Below, piece by piece: positions 8,499 through 16,387 of a stretch of 64,000 nucleotides of DNA. This stretch comes from JBFGCA01 sp041567315 (GTDB lineage Bacteria > Acidobacteriota > Thermoanaerobaculia > Multivoradales > JAHEKO01). How positions within the stretch are numbered: the first letter of the stretch is position 1; every line of letters begins with the position of its first letter. Made by a program: the position numbers and the translations under genes. The notes beneath the pieces are model-generated. The model made no database searches and was not told the origin of the DNA. It saw only the letters and a list, made by a program, of their open reading frames with translations. Where the stretch lies: assembly GCA_041567315.1 (NCBI GenBank), contig JBFGCA010000002.1:1-64000 (forward strand). Direction: 5' to 3'.

Positions 8499-9086
8499 CT
8501 ACCCTCCCACCGCCAGCCGTTTTGCGGGGACGTCCGGAAAACCCACGAACCCGAGGTCCGCGGACTCGTAGCCGATCTCGACCACCCGGAACTTCTCCTT
8601 GACCACGCCGCCGCGGAAGGCGTTGTAGATGTCGTTGCCGTCGGTGAAGACCGCCAGCTGCCGGCCCCGGGGTCCGAAGCTGCCGAGGTAGACGACGTCG
8701 ACCGGTGGCGGCTGGGGCCGCGCCGGCGCCGCCGAGCGGCTCTCCCGCAGCCGCTCCGCCGCCTCGCCCGCCGCCCGGCGAGCGCGCTCGGCGGCCTCGG
8801 GATCGGGTGGAGGCGGGGTGGGGGCCGGCGGCGGCGACGCGGCGCCGAAGCGGAACGGATCGCGGCCCGGGCTGAAATGGGCGGCCTCGCGCTCGAGGCT
8901 CTCGAGGCCCAGCTCGACCACCTCCACCTGCAGACCGCCCGCGTCGCCGCCACCCTCGCCGGCGCCGGACCCGCCACCCACCCGGCCACGCGAGCTCGAC
9001 CCGCCGGCGAACTGCCGCCCCACCATGACCACCAGGCCGACCGCCAGCGCCGCCAGCAGGAGCTGCTTGCGCCGCTCGTCGGTCAC
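8499..9086 (-). CDS. PilP-like inner-membrane pilus assembly protein
   Basis: A 195-aa protein with one N-terminal membrane segment (LLLAALAVGLVVMV), a Gly/Ser-rich and then Pro-rich linker, and a C-terminal beta-rich part (VDVVYLGSFGPRGRQLAVFTDG...). It contains RDPFRF, similar to the DPF motif at the start of the conserved PilP/GspC homology region. The PilP family links the PilN/PilO inner-membrane platform to the secretin, and here the gene sits exactly between pilO-like and secretin genes. The GTG start at 9086 overlaps the upstream stop as GTGA. Sequence similarity to classical PilP is weak; the call rests mainly on gene order and layout. Confidence 0.65.
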   Translation of the reverse strand: MTDERRKQLLLAALAVGLVVMVGRQFAGGSSSRGRVGGGSGAGEGGGDAGGLQVEVVELGLESLEREAAHFSPGRDPFRFGAASPPPAPTPPPPDPEAAERARRAAGEAAERLRESRSAAPARPQPPPVDVVYLGSFGPRGRQLAVFTDGNDIYNAFRGGVVKEKFRVVEIGYESADLGFVGFPDVPAKRLAVGG

Positions 9087-9670
9087 GAGGTCACCCCCGG
9101 CCTGGCGGCCGCCGACTCGTCGACGAACAGCGTCGACAGCTTGAGCTGGATGCGGAGGCTGCCCTGCCCCGCGGCCTCGCTGAGGCTGACCTCGTCGAGG
9201 GTCAGAAACAGCTCCGACAGCTCCAGGAAGTTGATGAACGTCCGGAGCTCGACGTAGCTGCCGTCGACCGCGAAGACGATCGAGCGCTTGACGAGACCGT
9301 GATCCTCGATCTCCTCCCCGGGGTAGGTGACCACCGCCGGCTCCACTCCGGCACGGCGGGCCAGCTCCTTGACCTCGGCGATCACCCTGGTGAGCCGCAG
9401 CCGCTCGGTGGTCAGCCAGGAGTCGTAGAACGTGGCCACCCGCTCGCGGGTCCGACGCGCCCGTCCGACCACCTCCTCGAGCCCGGCCCGCTCCACCTCG
9501 AGCCGCGCCAGCTCCTCGCTGCGGCGCTCCACGCGCAGCTCGCGCAGCTGGGCCTGACCGGCAAAGACCAGCCGGTAGGAGGAGAAGACCACCAGGTTGG
9601 CCAGGAAGAAGAGCAGCGCCGGCAGCCACAGGATCAGCCGCTCGCGCCAGACGTCGCGGCGGGTCTTCAC
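9083..9670 (-). CDS. PilO-like pilus/secretion assembly protein
   Basis: A 195-aa bitopic inner-membrane protein: short cytoplasmic N-terminus, membrane helix (LILWLPALLFFLANLVVF), a coiled coil rich in Glu/Arg/Leu (about residues 40-85), then a compact alpha/beta domain (VKRSIVFAVDGSYVELRTFI, SLRIQLKLSTLFV). This is the PilO/GspM layout. PilO pairs with PilN in the periplasm and aligns the platform with the secretin. The GTG start overlaps the pilN-like stop (GTGA at 9667-9670), continuing the chain of translationally coupled genes. Confidence 0.8.
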   Translation of the reverse strand: MKTRRDVWRERLILWLPALLFFLANLVVFSSYRLVFAGQAQLRELRVERRSEELARLEVERAGLEEVVGRARRTRERVATFYDSWLTTERLRLTRVIAEVKELARRAGVEPAVVTYPGEEIEDHGLVKRSIVFAVDGSYVELRTFINFLELSELFLTLDEVSLSEAAGQGSLRIQLKLSTLFVDESAAARPGVTS

Positions 9671-10485
9671 GGCTCGGTGACCTCCGGCCCGGCGTCCCCG
9701 CTCCCGGCGTCCGCGGACTCGGCATCCCCGGGCCCGGCATCCCCGGGCCCGGCGGCGACCCGGGGCGACGCGGTCTCCCCGCCCGCCACCGCCTCGACCG
9801 GCGGCAGCACCTCTTCCAGCTCGACCTCCTCCGCTGCTTCCAGCGGCGTGCCCCCCGCCTCTCCGCCTTCGGCTGCGGCGCTGGCCGCCGGCAGATAGAC
9901 CGCGCCCAGCGAGAACTCCACGTTGCCGCCCTCGCGGCGCGCCTCGCTGACCAGGTTCGGCTCGCGGAAGGCGGGGTGGGCGAAGATCGCGTCGATGAAG
10001 GCGAGCAGCGCCTGGTCGCTCTTGGCGACGCCGGCCAGTTCGAGTTGCACCAGCTCCTCCCGCGGCGCCAGGGCGCTGCCTCGCCGGCTCGCCTGCTTGG
10101 GATCGCTGAACCGCGGGTTGAGGCGGCGCAGATGGACCTCGGCCGGAAGCACCTCGGCCAGGCGGTCGAAGAGCGAGCTCCAGGAGAACGCCCGCTGGGC
10201 GATCTTGGTGTTGAGGAAGGCGACGTGGACGTTCTGCTCGGCCAGGTCGAGCCCGTCGAGCTCCTGCCGCAGCCGCTCCAGCTCGGCGCTCTCCGCCTCG
10301 AGCCGCGTCTCGAGCTGGCCGAGCCGCTCGCTCTTGGCGCCCTGGCCCGAGAAGTACCCCCAGTAGAGCCAGACGTTGGCCGCCAGCAGCGCCACCCCCA
10401 GCAGCCACAGCAGGGTGGTCGCCCGGCGCACCGGCCGCGCGTTGACGAACGGATCGGCGGCGAGGTCGAGCCGCGCGGGTCTCAC
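9667..10485 (-). CDS. PilN-like pilus/secretion assembly protein
   Basis: A 272-aa bitopic membrane protein. The N-terminus (ARLDLAADPFVNARPVRR) resembles the PilN cytoplasmic tail that binds PilM. A membrane helix (ATTLLWLLGVALLAANVWLY), a coiled coil and a ferredoxin-like periplasmic domain follow (FDRLAEVLPAEVHLRRLNP, LVQLELAGVAKSDQALLAFI). The last 70 or so residues are an Ala/Glu/Gly/Asp-rich tail with degenerate GPGDA repeats that is not part of the family core. The GTG start at 10485 overlaps the pilM-like stop as GTGA. Confidence 0.8.
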   Translation of the reverse strand: MRPARLDLAADPFVNARPVRRATTLLWLLGVALLAANVWLYWGYFSGQGAKSERLGQLETRLEAESAELERLRQELDGLDLAEQNVHVAFLNTKIAQRAFSWSSLFDRLAEVLPAEVHLRRLNPRFSDPKQASRRGSALAPREELVQLELAGVAKSDQALLAFIDAIFAHPAFREPNLVSEARREGGNVEFSLGAVYLPAASAAAEGGEAGGTPLEAAEEVELEEVLPPVEAVAGGETASPRVAAGPGDAGPGDAESADAGSGDAGPEVTEP

Positions 10486-11465
10486 GCCACCTCCTGCCGC
10501 GCCGCCCCGAACAGCGGCGCCACCTCGTGGAGCGGCACCGCGGCCGGCTCGCCGGTGAGCGGCAGATGCTCGCGGCCCACCGGGTAGACCGGCACCTCGA
10601 AGGCCTCGGCCAACCACTCCACCCAGGCCGCCTCCCACTCGGGCGGGCAGACCACCAGGATGCGCGGCGGCGGCGGCTCGCCGAGCTGGTCGGCCAGATA
10701 GGCGCGCGTCAGCTTGAGGTCGCGCAGCACCAGCGGCCCGGTCGCCGCCTCGGCCTCGGCGCCCGGCAGCGCCTTGCTGCGGTGCAGCACCGGCTCGCCG
10801 CGATGGAGGAACAGCAGCCCGTAGCGCTCGGGCGAGGCCAGCACCAGGGCTGCCAGCTCGGCGGCCCGGCAGGCGTCCTGGAGTCCCGCCATCAGCGACA
10901 GGCTCTCGTTGGCGATCTGTCCCAGCCGGATGCGCCGCTCGCGAAAGGCGGCCTCGACCTGGGAAAGAAGCTGGTCGAGGGCGAAGCCCAGCAACATCCG
11001 GTGGGACTCCTGCTGGCGGGGCAGCGGCGCCACCTCGGCCGCCGTCAGCCGCAGCTCCTCGACCCTGAACGGCACCAGCTTGTGGAGCTTCCAGCGCAGC
11101 ACCTCGTCGCGCGCGGCGGGGGCGCGCGGCAGCTCGGCGATCTCGGTGAAGGCCAGCCGCAGCCAGGAGTCGGGCAGCACCAGCGAGGCCGCCGTCACCG
11201 GCGCCGACACCCGCGCCATCAGCGCCTCGAGCGGCTCGCGCAGCGACCCCGGCTCGCGCAGCCCGCCGCCCAGCGGACCGCCCCCGAACAGCCCGCCGTC
11301 CAGCTCGACCACCTGGTACTCGCGGAACTCGAAGCCGCCGTTGGCCGCCGCGAAACAGCCGTACCGCAGGCGCCCGCCGTCGAGACCGAAAACGTGCGGC
11401 GGCACCGGCACCGGGTCGAAGCCCAGCAGCCGCTTAATCCACAAAGGTGACCTTGTTGATCTCAC
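10482..11465 (-). CDS. PilM/GspL-like actin-fold cytoplasmic platform protein
   Basis: About 320-327 aa. The position between the ATPase and pilN-like genes, and the weak actin-like signature (VFGLDGGRLRYGCF near the N-terminus, ALVLASPERYGLLFLHRGEP in the middle, RILVVCPPEWEAAWVEWLAEAF near the end), support a PilM or GspL cytoplasmic domain that couples the ATPase to PilN. No membrane segment is seen. The start is uncertain: the GTG at 11465 used here overlaps the ATPase gene by 32 bp, while a TTG at 11444 (WIKRLLGFD) with AAGG six bases upstream overlaps less and is equally possible. The canonical PilM GIDIGSSSVK motif is degenerate. Confidence 0.7.
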   Translation of the reverse strand: MRSTRSPLWIKRLLGFDPVPVPPHVFGLDGGRLRYGCFAAANGGFEFREYQVVELDGGLFGGGPLGGGLREPGSLREPLEALMARVSAPVTAASLVLPDSWLRLAFTEIAELPRAPAARDEVLRWKLHKLVPFRVEELRLTAAEVAPLPRQQESHRMLLGFALDQLLSQVEAAFRERRIRLGQIANESLSLMAGLQDACRAAELAALVLASPERYGLLFLHRGEPVLHRSKALPGAEAEAATGPLVLRDLKLTRAYLADQLGEPPPPRILVVCPPEWEAAWVEWLAEAFEVPVYPVGREHLPLTGEPAAVPLHEVAPLFGAARQEVA

Positions 11466-13077
11466 GAAGAGTGGTGACTCCCTGGAGCACCTTCTCCAGC
11501 GCCGACTCGCGCAGGAAAATCATGCCCTCGTCGGCTGCCGCCCGCTTGATCTCGGAGGCCGGGCGGCGCTCGAGGATCAGCTCGCGGATGCGGTCGGACA
11601 GATCGAGCAGCTCGGAGATGGCCATGCGGCCCAGGAACCCGGTGCCGTTGCACTCGATGCAGCCCTCGCCCTCGTAGAACTCGCGATCGCCGTAGAGCGA
11701 GGCGTCGAGCCCGCTTTCGGCCAGCAGCGCGCTGCCGGCCCGCACCGGATGCTTGCAGTTCTCGCAGATCTTGCGCACCAGTCGCTGGGCCAGGACGCAG
11801 TTGAGGGCGGAGACGAAGTTGTAGAGGTCCACCTTCATGTTGAGGAAGCGGCCGAGCACGTCCACCACGTTGTTGGCGTGCACGGTGGTGAACACCAGGT
11901 GGCCGGTGAGCGCCGACTGGACGGCGATCTGGGCGGTCTCCTCGTCGCGGATCTCGCCGACCATGATCTTGTCCGGGTCGTGGCGCAGGATGGAGCGCAG
12001 CCCGCGGGCGAAGGTCAGCCCCTTCTTCTCGTTGACCGGGATCTGCGTGATGCCCCGCAGCTGGTACTCGACCGGGTCCTCGATGGTGATGATCTTGTCC
12101 TCCGAGGACTGGATCTCCGACAGGCAGGCGTAGAGCGTGGTGGTCTTGCCCGAGCCGGTCGGACCGGTGACCAGCACCATGCCGTAGGGCTCGCGGTTGA
12201 ACTTGCGGATCTTGCGCACCGTCTCGGGGTCGAAGCCCAGGATGTCGAGGCGCAGGTTCTTGAACTCCTTGTTCATCGACTCCTTGTCGAGGATGCGGAT
12301 GACCGCGTCCTCGCCGTGCACCGACGGCATGATGGAGACGCGGAAGTCGATGTTGCGCCCCTCGAACCGCAACTTGAAGCGGCCGTCCTGGGGGATCCGC
12401 TTCTCGGCGATGTCCAGCTCTGCCATCACCTTGATGCGGCTGATGATGGTCTGGTGGTGGCGCTTGTCGATCGGCTCCATGGCCTGGTAGAGGACGCCGT
12501 CGATCCGGTACTTGATGATCACTTCGCCTTCGCGGGTCTCGATGTGGATGTCGCTGGCGCGGCGCTGGATGGCGTTGAAGATCGTCGAGTCCACCAGCTT
12601 GATGATCGGGCTGAGGTCGGCGGTGATGCGGTCGATCGACAGCACCTCCTCGCCCTCGGCGTCCTCCTGGATGAGCTGGATGCGGAAGTCCTCGGTGGCC
12701 TCGTCGAGCACCCGCTGGGCGCTCTCCGAGCGCTGCAGGATCTCCTCGATCGCCGAGCGCGCCCCGACCCGCACCTCTACCGGCTGACCGAGCAGCAGCT
12801 CCAGCTCGTCGAGCTTGGTGACGTCCTTGGGGTCGGCCATGACGATGGCCAGCCGGCCCGGCAGCTGGTGCTCGGGGATGAAGCTGTAGCGCAGCATCAG
12901 GTCGAAGGGGATCGAGCGGAACAGGTCGTTGTCGATCCGGAAGCGGGACATGTCGACGAGGTCGAGACCGTAGCGCCGGGCCATCTCCTCGACCTGGCGG
13001 CGCTCCTGCTCGCGGCGGACCGCCAGCTCCTCGGCGGTCTCCATCAACGGCTGGGTTGTCGCGCGCTGCGGTTCCAT
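11434..13077 (-). CDS. GspE/PilB-family assembly ATPase
   Basis: A hexameric cytoplasmic ATPase that powers pilin or pseudopilin assembly; 547 aa. An N-terminal GspE_N-like domain (RYSFIPEHQLPGRLAIVMADP) leads to the ATPase core. Walker A GPTGSGKTTT lies near residue 305, with Asp box IITIEDPVEYQL, Walker B IMVGEIRDEETA and His box TGHLVFTTVHANN. Two CxxC pairs (CENC, CIEC near residues 437-470) form the zinc site of the GspE/PilB branch. ATG 13077 has AAGGAG eight bases upstream. No PilT-type retraction ATPase is in the window, so this may be a non-retracting, secretion-type system, or pilT may lie elsewhere. Confidence 0.95.
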   Translation of the reverse strand: MEPQRATTQPLMETAEELAVRREQERRQVEEMARRYGLDLVDMSRFRIDNDLFRSIPFDLMLRYSFIPEHQLPGRLAIVMADPKDVTKLDELELLLGQPVEVRVGARSAIEEILQRSESAQRVLDEATEDFRIQLIQEDAEGEEVLSIDRITADLSPIIKLVDSTIFNAIQRRASDIHIETREGEVIIKYRIDGVLYQAMEPIDKRHHQTIISRIKVMAELDIAEKRIPQDGRFKLRFEGRNIDFRVSIMPSVHGEDAVIRILDKESMNKEFKNLRLDILGFDPETVRKIRKFNREPYGMVLVTGPTGSGKTTTLYACLSEIQSSEDKIITIEDPVEYQLRGITQIPVNEKKGLTFARGLRSILRHDPDKIMVGEIRDEETAQIAVQSALTGHLVFTTVHANNVVDVLGRFLNMKVDLYNFVSALNCVLAQRLVRKICENCKHPVRAGSALLAESGLDASLYGDREFYEGEGCIECNGTGFLGRMAISELLDLSDRIRELILERRPASEIKRAAADEGMIFLRESALEKVLQGVTTLREINKVTFVD

Positions 13078-13144
13078 TCGAGCTCTCCTTGCGGGTGGAC
13101 CTCTACGCCCTACTAACGATGCGGCGCCGCCAGCCGTCTAGCCG

Positions 13145-14356
13145 TCATCCCTGCACCTGGCCCAGCAGGCTGAAGATCGGCAGGTAGACCGACACCAGCA
13201 GGGTGGCCACGATAATCCCCATCAGCATCATCATCACCGGCTCGAGCAGGCTCAGGATGCGCTGCAGGCGGGTCTCCACCTCCTCGTCGAGGAAGTCCGA
13301 CAGCTCGGAGAGCATCGAGTCGAGCCCGCCGGTGGTCTCGCCGGTCTTGACCATGTCGACCACGATCGCCTCCACCACCCCGGTCTCCTCCAGGTTGGCG
13401 GCCAGCGACTTGCCCTCCCGCACGCCCTGGACGATGGGCGCCAGACGCTTGCGCATGAACGGGTTGCCCACCGCGCGGATCGAGATCTCGAGCGAAGAGA
13501 CCACCGGGATGCCGCCGGCCAGCAGGGTGGACAGCGACCGGCAGAACTCGGACAGCGCCATGCGGTGGAAGATCGCGCCCAGCAAGGGCAGCCGCAGCTT
13601 GAGGCGCGAGACGGCGAGCTGGCCGGCCTCGGACTGCGCGAACTGGTAGATCAGGAAGCCGCCGGCCGCCGCCCCGCCGACCAGCAGCAGGAAGTTGTCG
13701 CGGACGAAGATCGCCGCCCCCATGGTCAGCCGGGTGATCAACGGCAGCTCGACCTTGAGGGCCGAGAAGAACTCGGTGAACTTGGGCAGCACGTAGACCA
13801 TCATCACCGCGATCAGGGCGATCGACAGCCCGACCAGCGCCGCCGGGTAGATCAGCGCCGAGACCACCCGCTTGCGGGCGTCGAGCAGCAGCCGCTGGTA
13901 GCGGATGAAGCGCCGGATGACCCCCTCCAGCTCGCCGCTGCGCTCGCCGGCCCTCAGGCTCGGCGGATAGAGCGGCGGCAGCAGCTCGACGTGCTCTTCG
14001 AAGGCGGTCGACAGGTGCTCGCCGCTCTTCACCTTGTCGCGGACCTGCGACAGGACCTGCCGGAAGGTGGGGTCCTGCTGGCGCTCGAGCACCAGCTCGA
14101 GGGCCGGCAGCAGCGGCAGACCCGACCTCAGCAGCGCCGCCAGCTCCTGGTTGAACACCAGCAGCGGCCGGATCGGGATCTTGCGCCGCCGGCCGAACCG
14201 CGGCAGCCGCAGACCGGCCAGCCCCCGCGCCTTGGCCTCGAACAGGTGCAGGCCCCGCCGCTCCAGCTCGGCCCGCAGCGCCGACTCGCTGGCCGCCTCG
14301 TGGACCTCCTCGAGGACCCGGCCCTCGGGCGTGCCGACCCGGCAGAGGTACTGCAC
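13145..14356 (-). CDS. GspF/PilC-family inner-membrane platform protein
   Basis: A polytopic inner-membrane protein of 403 aa that anchors the assembly ATPase. It has the duplicated GspF cytoplasmic domain: FNQELAALLRSGLPLLPALE in the first half and ALSEFCRSLSTLLAGGIPVV in the second. Membrane helices lie near residues 170-200, 225-245 and 375-397 (LLEPVMMMLMGIIVATLLVS), as in the family. The start is GTG at 14356 with a weak ribosome site. It sits 25 bp after the small secretin-domain gene and 67 bp before the ATPase gene. Confidence 0.95.
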   Translation of the reverse strand: MQYLCRVGTPEGRVLEEVHEAASESALRAELERRGLHLFEAKARGLAGLRLPRFGRRRKIPIRPLLVFNQELAALLRSGLPLLPALELVLERQQDPTFRQVLSQVRDKVKSGEHLSTAFEEHVELLPPLYPPSLRAGERSGELEGVIRRFIRYQRLLLDARKRVVSALIYPAALVGLSIALIAVMMVYVLPKFTEFFSALKVELPLITRLTMGAAIFVRDNFLLLVGGAAAGGFLIYQFAQSEAGQLAVSRLKLRLPLLGAIFHRMALSEFCRSLSTLLAGGIPVVSSLEISIRAVGNPFMRKRLAPIVQGVREGKSLAANLEETGVVEAIVVDMVKTGETTGGLDSMLSELSDFLDEEVETRLQRILSLLEPVMMMLMGIIVATLLVSVYLPIFSLLGQVQG

Positions 14357-14381
14357 CCCGCCTACGCTCCCACCGCGCCGC

Positions 14382-15059
14382 TCACGGCTCGGCCTCCGAC
14401 CCGAGACTGCAGGTCAGCACCAGCATCAGCGCCTCGCGGCTCGATTCGGCCCGCGCCAGTCCCAGGATCATCGGTTTGTCGAGCCACAGGTTCAGGTTGG
14501 TGTGGATCAGTTGCTCCGGCTCCGGGTTGCCGCGGTCGCGCGCCACCCGGAATCCGTGCAGCTTGAGCCGCCGATCCTCCCGCAGCGTTCCCATTCGAAA
14601 GCCTACCCGATACTCCTCGCCCAGCTGATGGGTGACCTCCTCGCCTTCGCGGACCTCGAGCCGGGCGCGCGCCAGCAGCCGGTAGCTCTCGTACCGCAGC
14701 AGCTCGCGCAGCCGCGCCACCAGCGCCGGCGGCAGCTCGGAGGCGTCCCCCGGGGCCGCCTCGACGCCGGCCTTGACGATCCGGATCTCGAGCTCGACCG
14801 GGCTGGCCGGGTGATCGAACTCGGCGAGCAGGGCGACCACCCGCTCGATCACCTCCGCGCGGTCGCGGACGACGAGCGTGTTGGCTCCGGGCTGCAGCTC
14901 GACGGTGCCCTCGGCCGACAGCAGCGGGTGGACCAGCTGCAGCGCCTCACTGGCCGGCTGGTGGAGCAGCGTGTAGGCGTGGACCCGCCGGTCGTCGCCG
15001 CCGCGGCCCGTGCCCTGCGCCGCCGCCCGCGGCACCGGCAGCAGCAGCGCCACCACCAT
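14382..15059 (-). CDS. Small periplasmic protein with a secretin N-domain (NolW-like)
   Basis: A 225-aa protein with a short hydrophobic N-terminus (MVVALLLPVPRAAAQG), probably exported. Residues about 25-85 read as a single secretin N1/NolW-like domain (VHAYTLLHQPASEALQLVHP, NTLVVRDRAEVIERVVALLAEFD). The C-terminal half is beta-rich and unrecognised. It lacks a secretin pore, so it may be an accessory or pilotin-like partner of the channel encoded downstream. The start is uncertain: ATG 15059 is the only ordinary start after the anti-sigma stop at 15161, leaving a 101-bp gap that still reads open in this frame. It is expressed between the sigma/anti-sigma pair and gspF. Confidence 0.6.
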   Translation of the reverse strand: MVVALLLPVPRAAAQGTGRGGDDRRVHAYTLLHQPASEALQLVHPLLSAEGTVELQPGANTLVVRDRAEVIERVVALLAEFDHPASPVELEIRIVKAGVEAAPGDASELPPALVARLRELLRYESYRLLARARLEVREGEEVTHQLGEEYRVGFRMGTLREDRRLKLHGFRVARDRGNPEPEQLIHTNLNLWLDKPMILGLARAESSREALMLVLTCSLGSEAEP

Positions 15060-15160
15060 CGCGGCCAGCAGCGCCGGCGGCGGCGCGGTCCGCGGCCAGC
15101 GCCACGCGGGGCCGGTCGGTGGGGTGCAGCGGCCGGCGAAGCACGGGGAGGGTGCCGGGC

Positions 15161-15661
15161 TCAGATCTCGAGGCTCTCGTCGACGATCATCACCACCGAC
15201 AGGTCCTCCTCGGTGAGCTGGTAGATCCGCGCCTGCGGCCGGTCGAGGTTCTCGATCAGCGGCGCCGGCAGCAGCTCGGCGGCCCGCAGCACAGAGGACG
15301 GTGGGACCTGCGGCGGGTGGGCGGGCCGCTCGGCGCCGCCGCCGGCGAGCAGCGCCAGGCCGGCCGCCAGCAGACCCGCCGCCGCCACCCGCGGCAGCCG
15401 CGCGCGGCGCCCTGCGGACCGCCGCTCGAGGGCGCGGACGCGGCGCAGCGCGGCGACCGTGCGGCCCATCTGCGCCACCTCGGCCGGAGTGGTCGCCGGC
15501 TCCGGCAGCAGCAGGAAGTGGTTGGAGGGATCGGCGGCGAGCACCGCGCGGCGGCACGCCGCGCAGCCGCGCAGGTGGTCGATGGCCCGCCGGCGGGCGG
15601 CGAGGTCGGGCCGCTCGGCGGCCAGCAGCTCGCTCAGCCGGCGGTGGTCGGGACAGCTCAT
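15161..15661 (-). CDS. Anti-sigma factor with zinc-finger (zf-HC2-like) domain
   Basis: A 166-aa membrane-bound anti-sigma factor. The N-terminus has Cys3 and an HxxxCxxC motif (His29, Cys33, Cys36; HLRGCAAC) typical of ZAS-type anti-sigma domains. One membrane helix (about residues 92-108, AAAGLLAAGLALLAGG) is followed by a short periplasmic tail ending in SVVMIVDESLEI. Its ATG overlaps the stop of the ECF sigma gene as ATGA, the usual arrangement for a cognate pair. By analogy it sequesters the sigma factor at the membrane until an envelope signal is sensed. Confidence 0.85.
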   Translation of the reverse strand: MSCPDHRRLSELLAAERPDLAARRRAIDHLRGCAACRRAVLAADPSNHFLLLPEPATTPAEVAQMGRTVAALRRVRALERRSAGRRARLPRVAAAGLLAAGLALLAGGGAERPAHPPQVPPSSVLRAAELLPAPLIENLDRPQARIYQLTEEDLSVVMIVDESLEI

Positions 15662-16281
15662 GGCCTCTCGGTCGCGTACTCGGGGAACCGCTTGAGCAGC
15701 TCCTCGCGCAGCTTCTTGCGGGCGCTGAACAGGTGGTTGCGCACCGTCGAGGCCCGGCAGCCGAGGATCGCCGCCACCTCGCGCGACGGCAGGCCCTCGA
15801 GGGCGCGCAGCACGAAGACCGCCCGCTGCCGGTCGCTGAGCCCGGCGGCCAGCTCTTCGAAGATGCGAGCCACCTCTTTTTCCTGCAGCGCCGCCAGATC
15901 GCGGCGGTGGCGCCAGTCGGCCACCCGCCGCAGGTGCCAGCGGAACGGCTCGCGGCCGCGCGCCTGGCTACGCCGCGAGCGCAGCTGATCGATCGCCAGG
16001 TTGGCGGTGATCCGGTAGAGCCAGGTGTTGGGGCTCCAGCGCGGCTCGAACCGCCGGCGGTGCTCCCAGACCCTGAGAAAGGCGGCCTGCACCACGTCCC
16101 GCGCCTCCTCGCGATCGCCCAGCAGCCGGGTGGCGAGCACCAGCAGCGGACCGGTCTTGCGCTCGATGAGACCGGCGAAGGCGTCTTCGTCGCCGCCGGC
16201 CACCGCCGCCAGGAGCTGGCGGTCGGTGGCTTGCCGCCAGCTGCGGCGGGCCTGGCGCGAGGAATAGGCGAGAACCGGCAA
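15658..16281 (-). CDS. ECF-type RNA polymerase sigma-70 factor
   Basis: A 207-aa extracytoplasmic-function sigma factor with regions 2 and 4 only. Region 2 spans about residues 25-95 (DAFAGLIERKTGPLLVLATR, EARDVVQAAFLRVWEHRRRF, NTWLYRITANLAIDQLRSRR). Region 4 is near residues 140-200 (LSDRQRAVFVLRALEGLPSR, helix-turn-helix VAAILGCRASTVRNHLFSAR). The start TTG at 16281 has AGGGGG four to five bases upstream. It heads the minus-strand run that includes the whole secretion/pilus assembly set, so it may autoregulate that operon with its anti-sigma factor. The 106-bp divergent gap to waaA must hold its promoter. Confidence 0.9.
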   Translation of the reverse strand: MPVLAYSSRQARRSWRQATDRQLLAAVAGGDEDAFAGLIERKTGPLLVLATRLLGDREEARDVVQAAFLRVWEHRRRFEPRWSPNTWLYRITANLAIDQLRSRRSQARGREPFRWHLRRVADWRHRRDLAALQEKEVARIFEELAAGLSDRQRAVFVLRALEGLPSREVAAILGCRASTVRNHLFSARKKLREELLKRFPEYATERP

Positions 16282-16387
16282 GAGACCCCCTATTCGTTCC
16301 TGTACGATGAACCGGGCGGCACCGTCTAGTGGCGCTCCGCGCTCGCAGCACCCTCGGTCCCAGTCTAACGCCGCGCCGGCCGCCGCG

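Noticed and set aside
6314..8602. Long plus-strand open frame opposite the secretin
   Set aside because: No recognisable domain, biased composition, and antisense to an unmistakable secretin.
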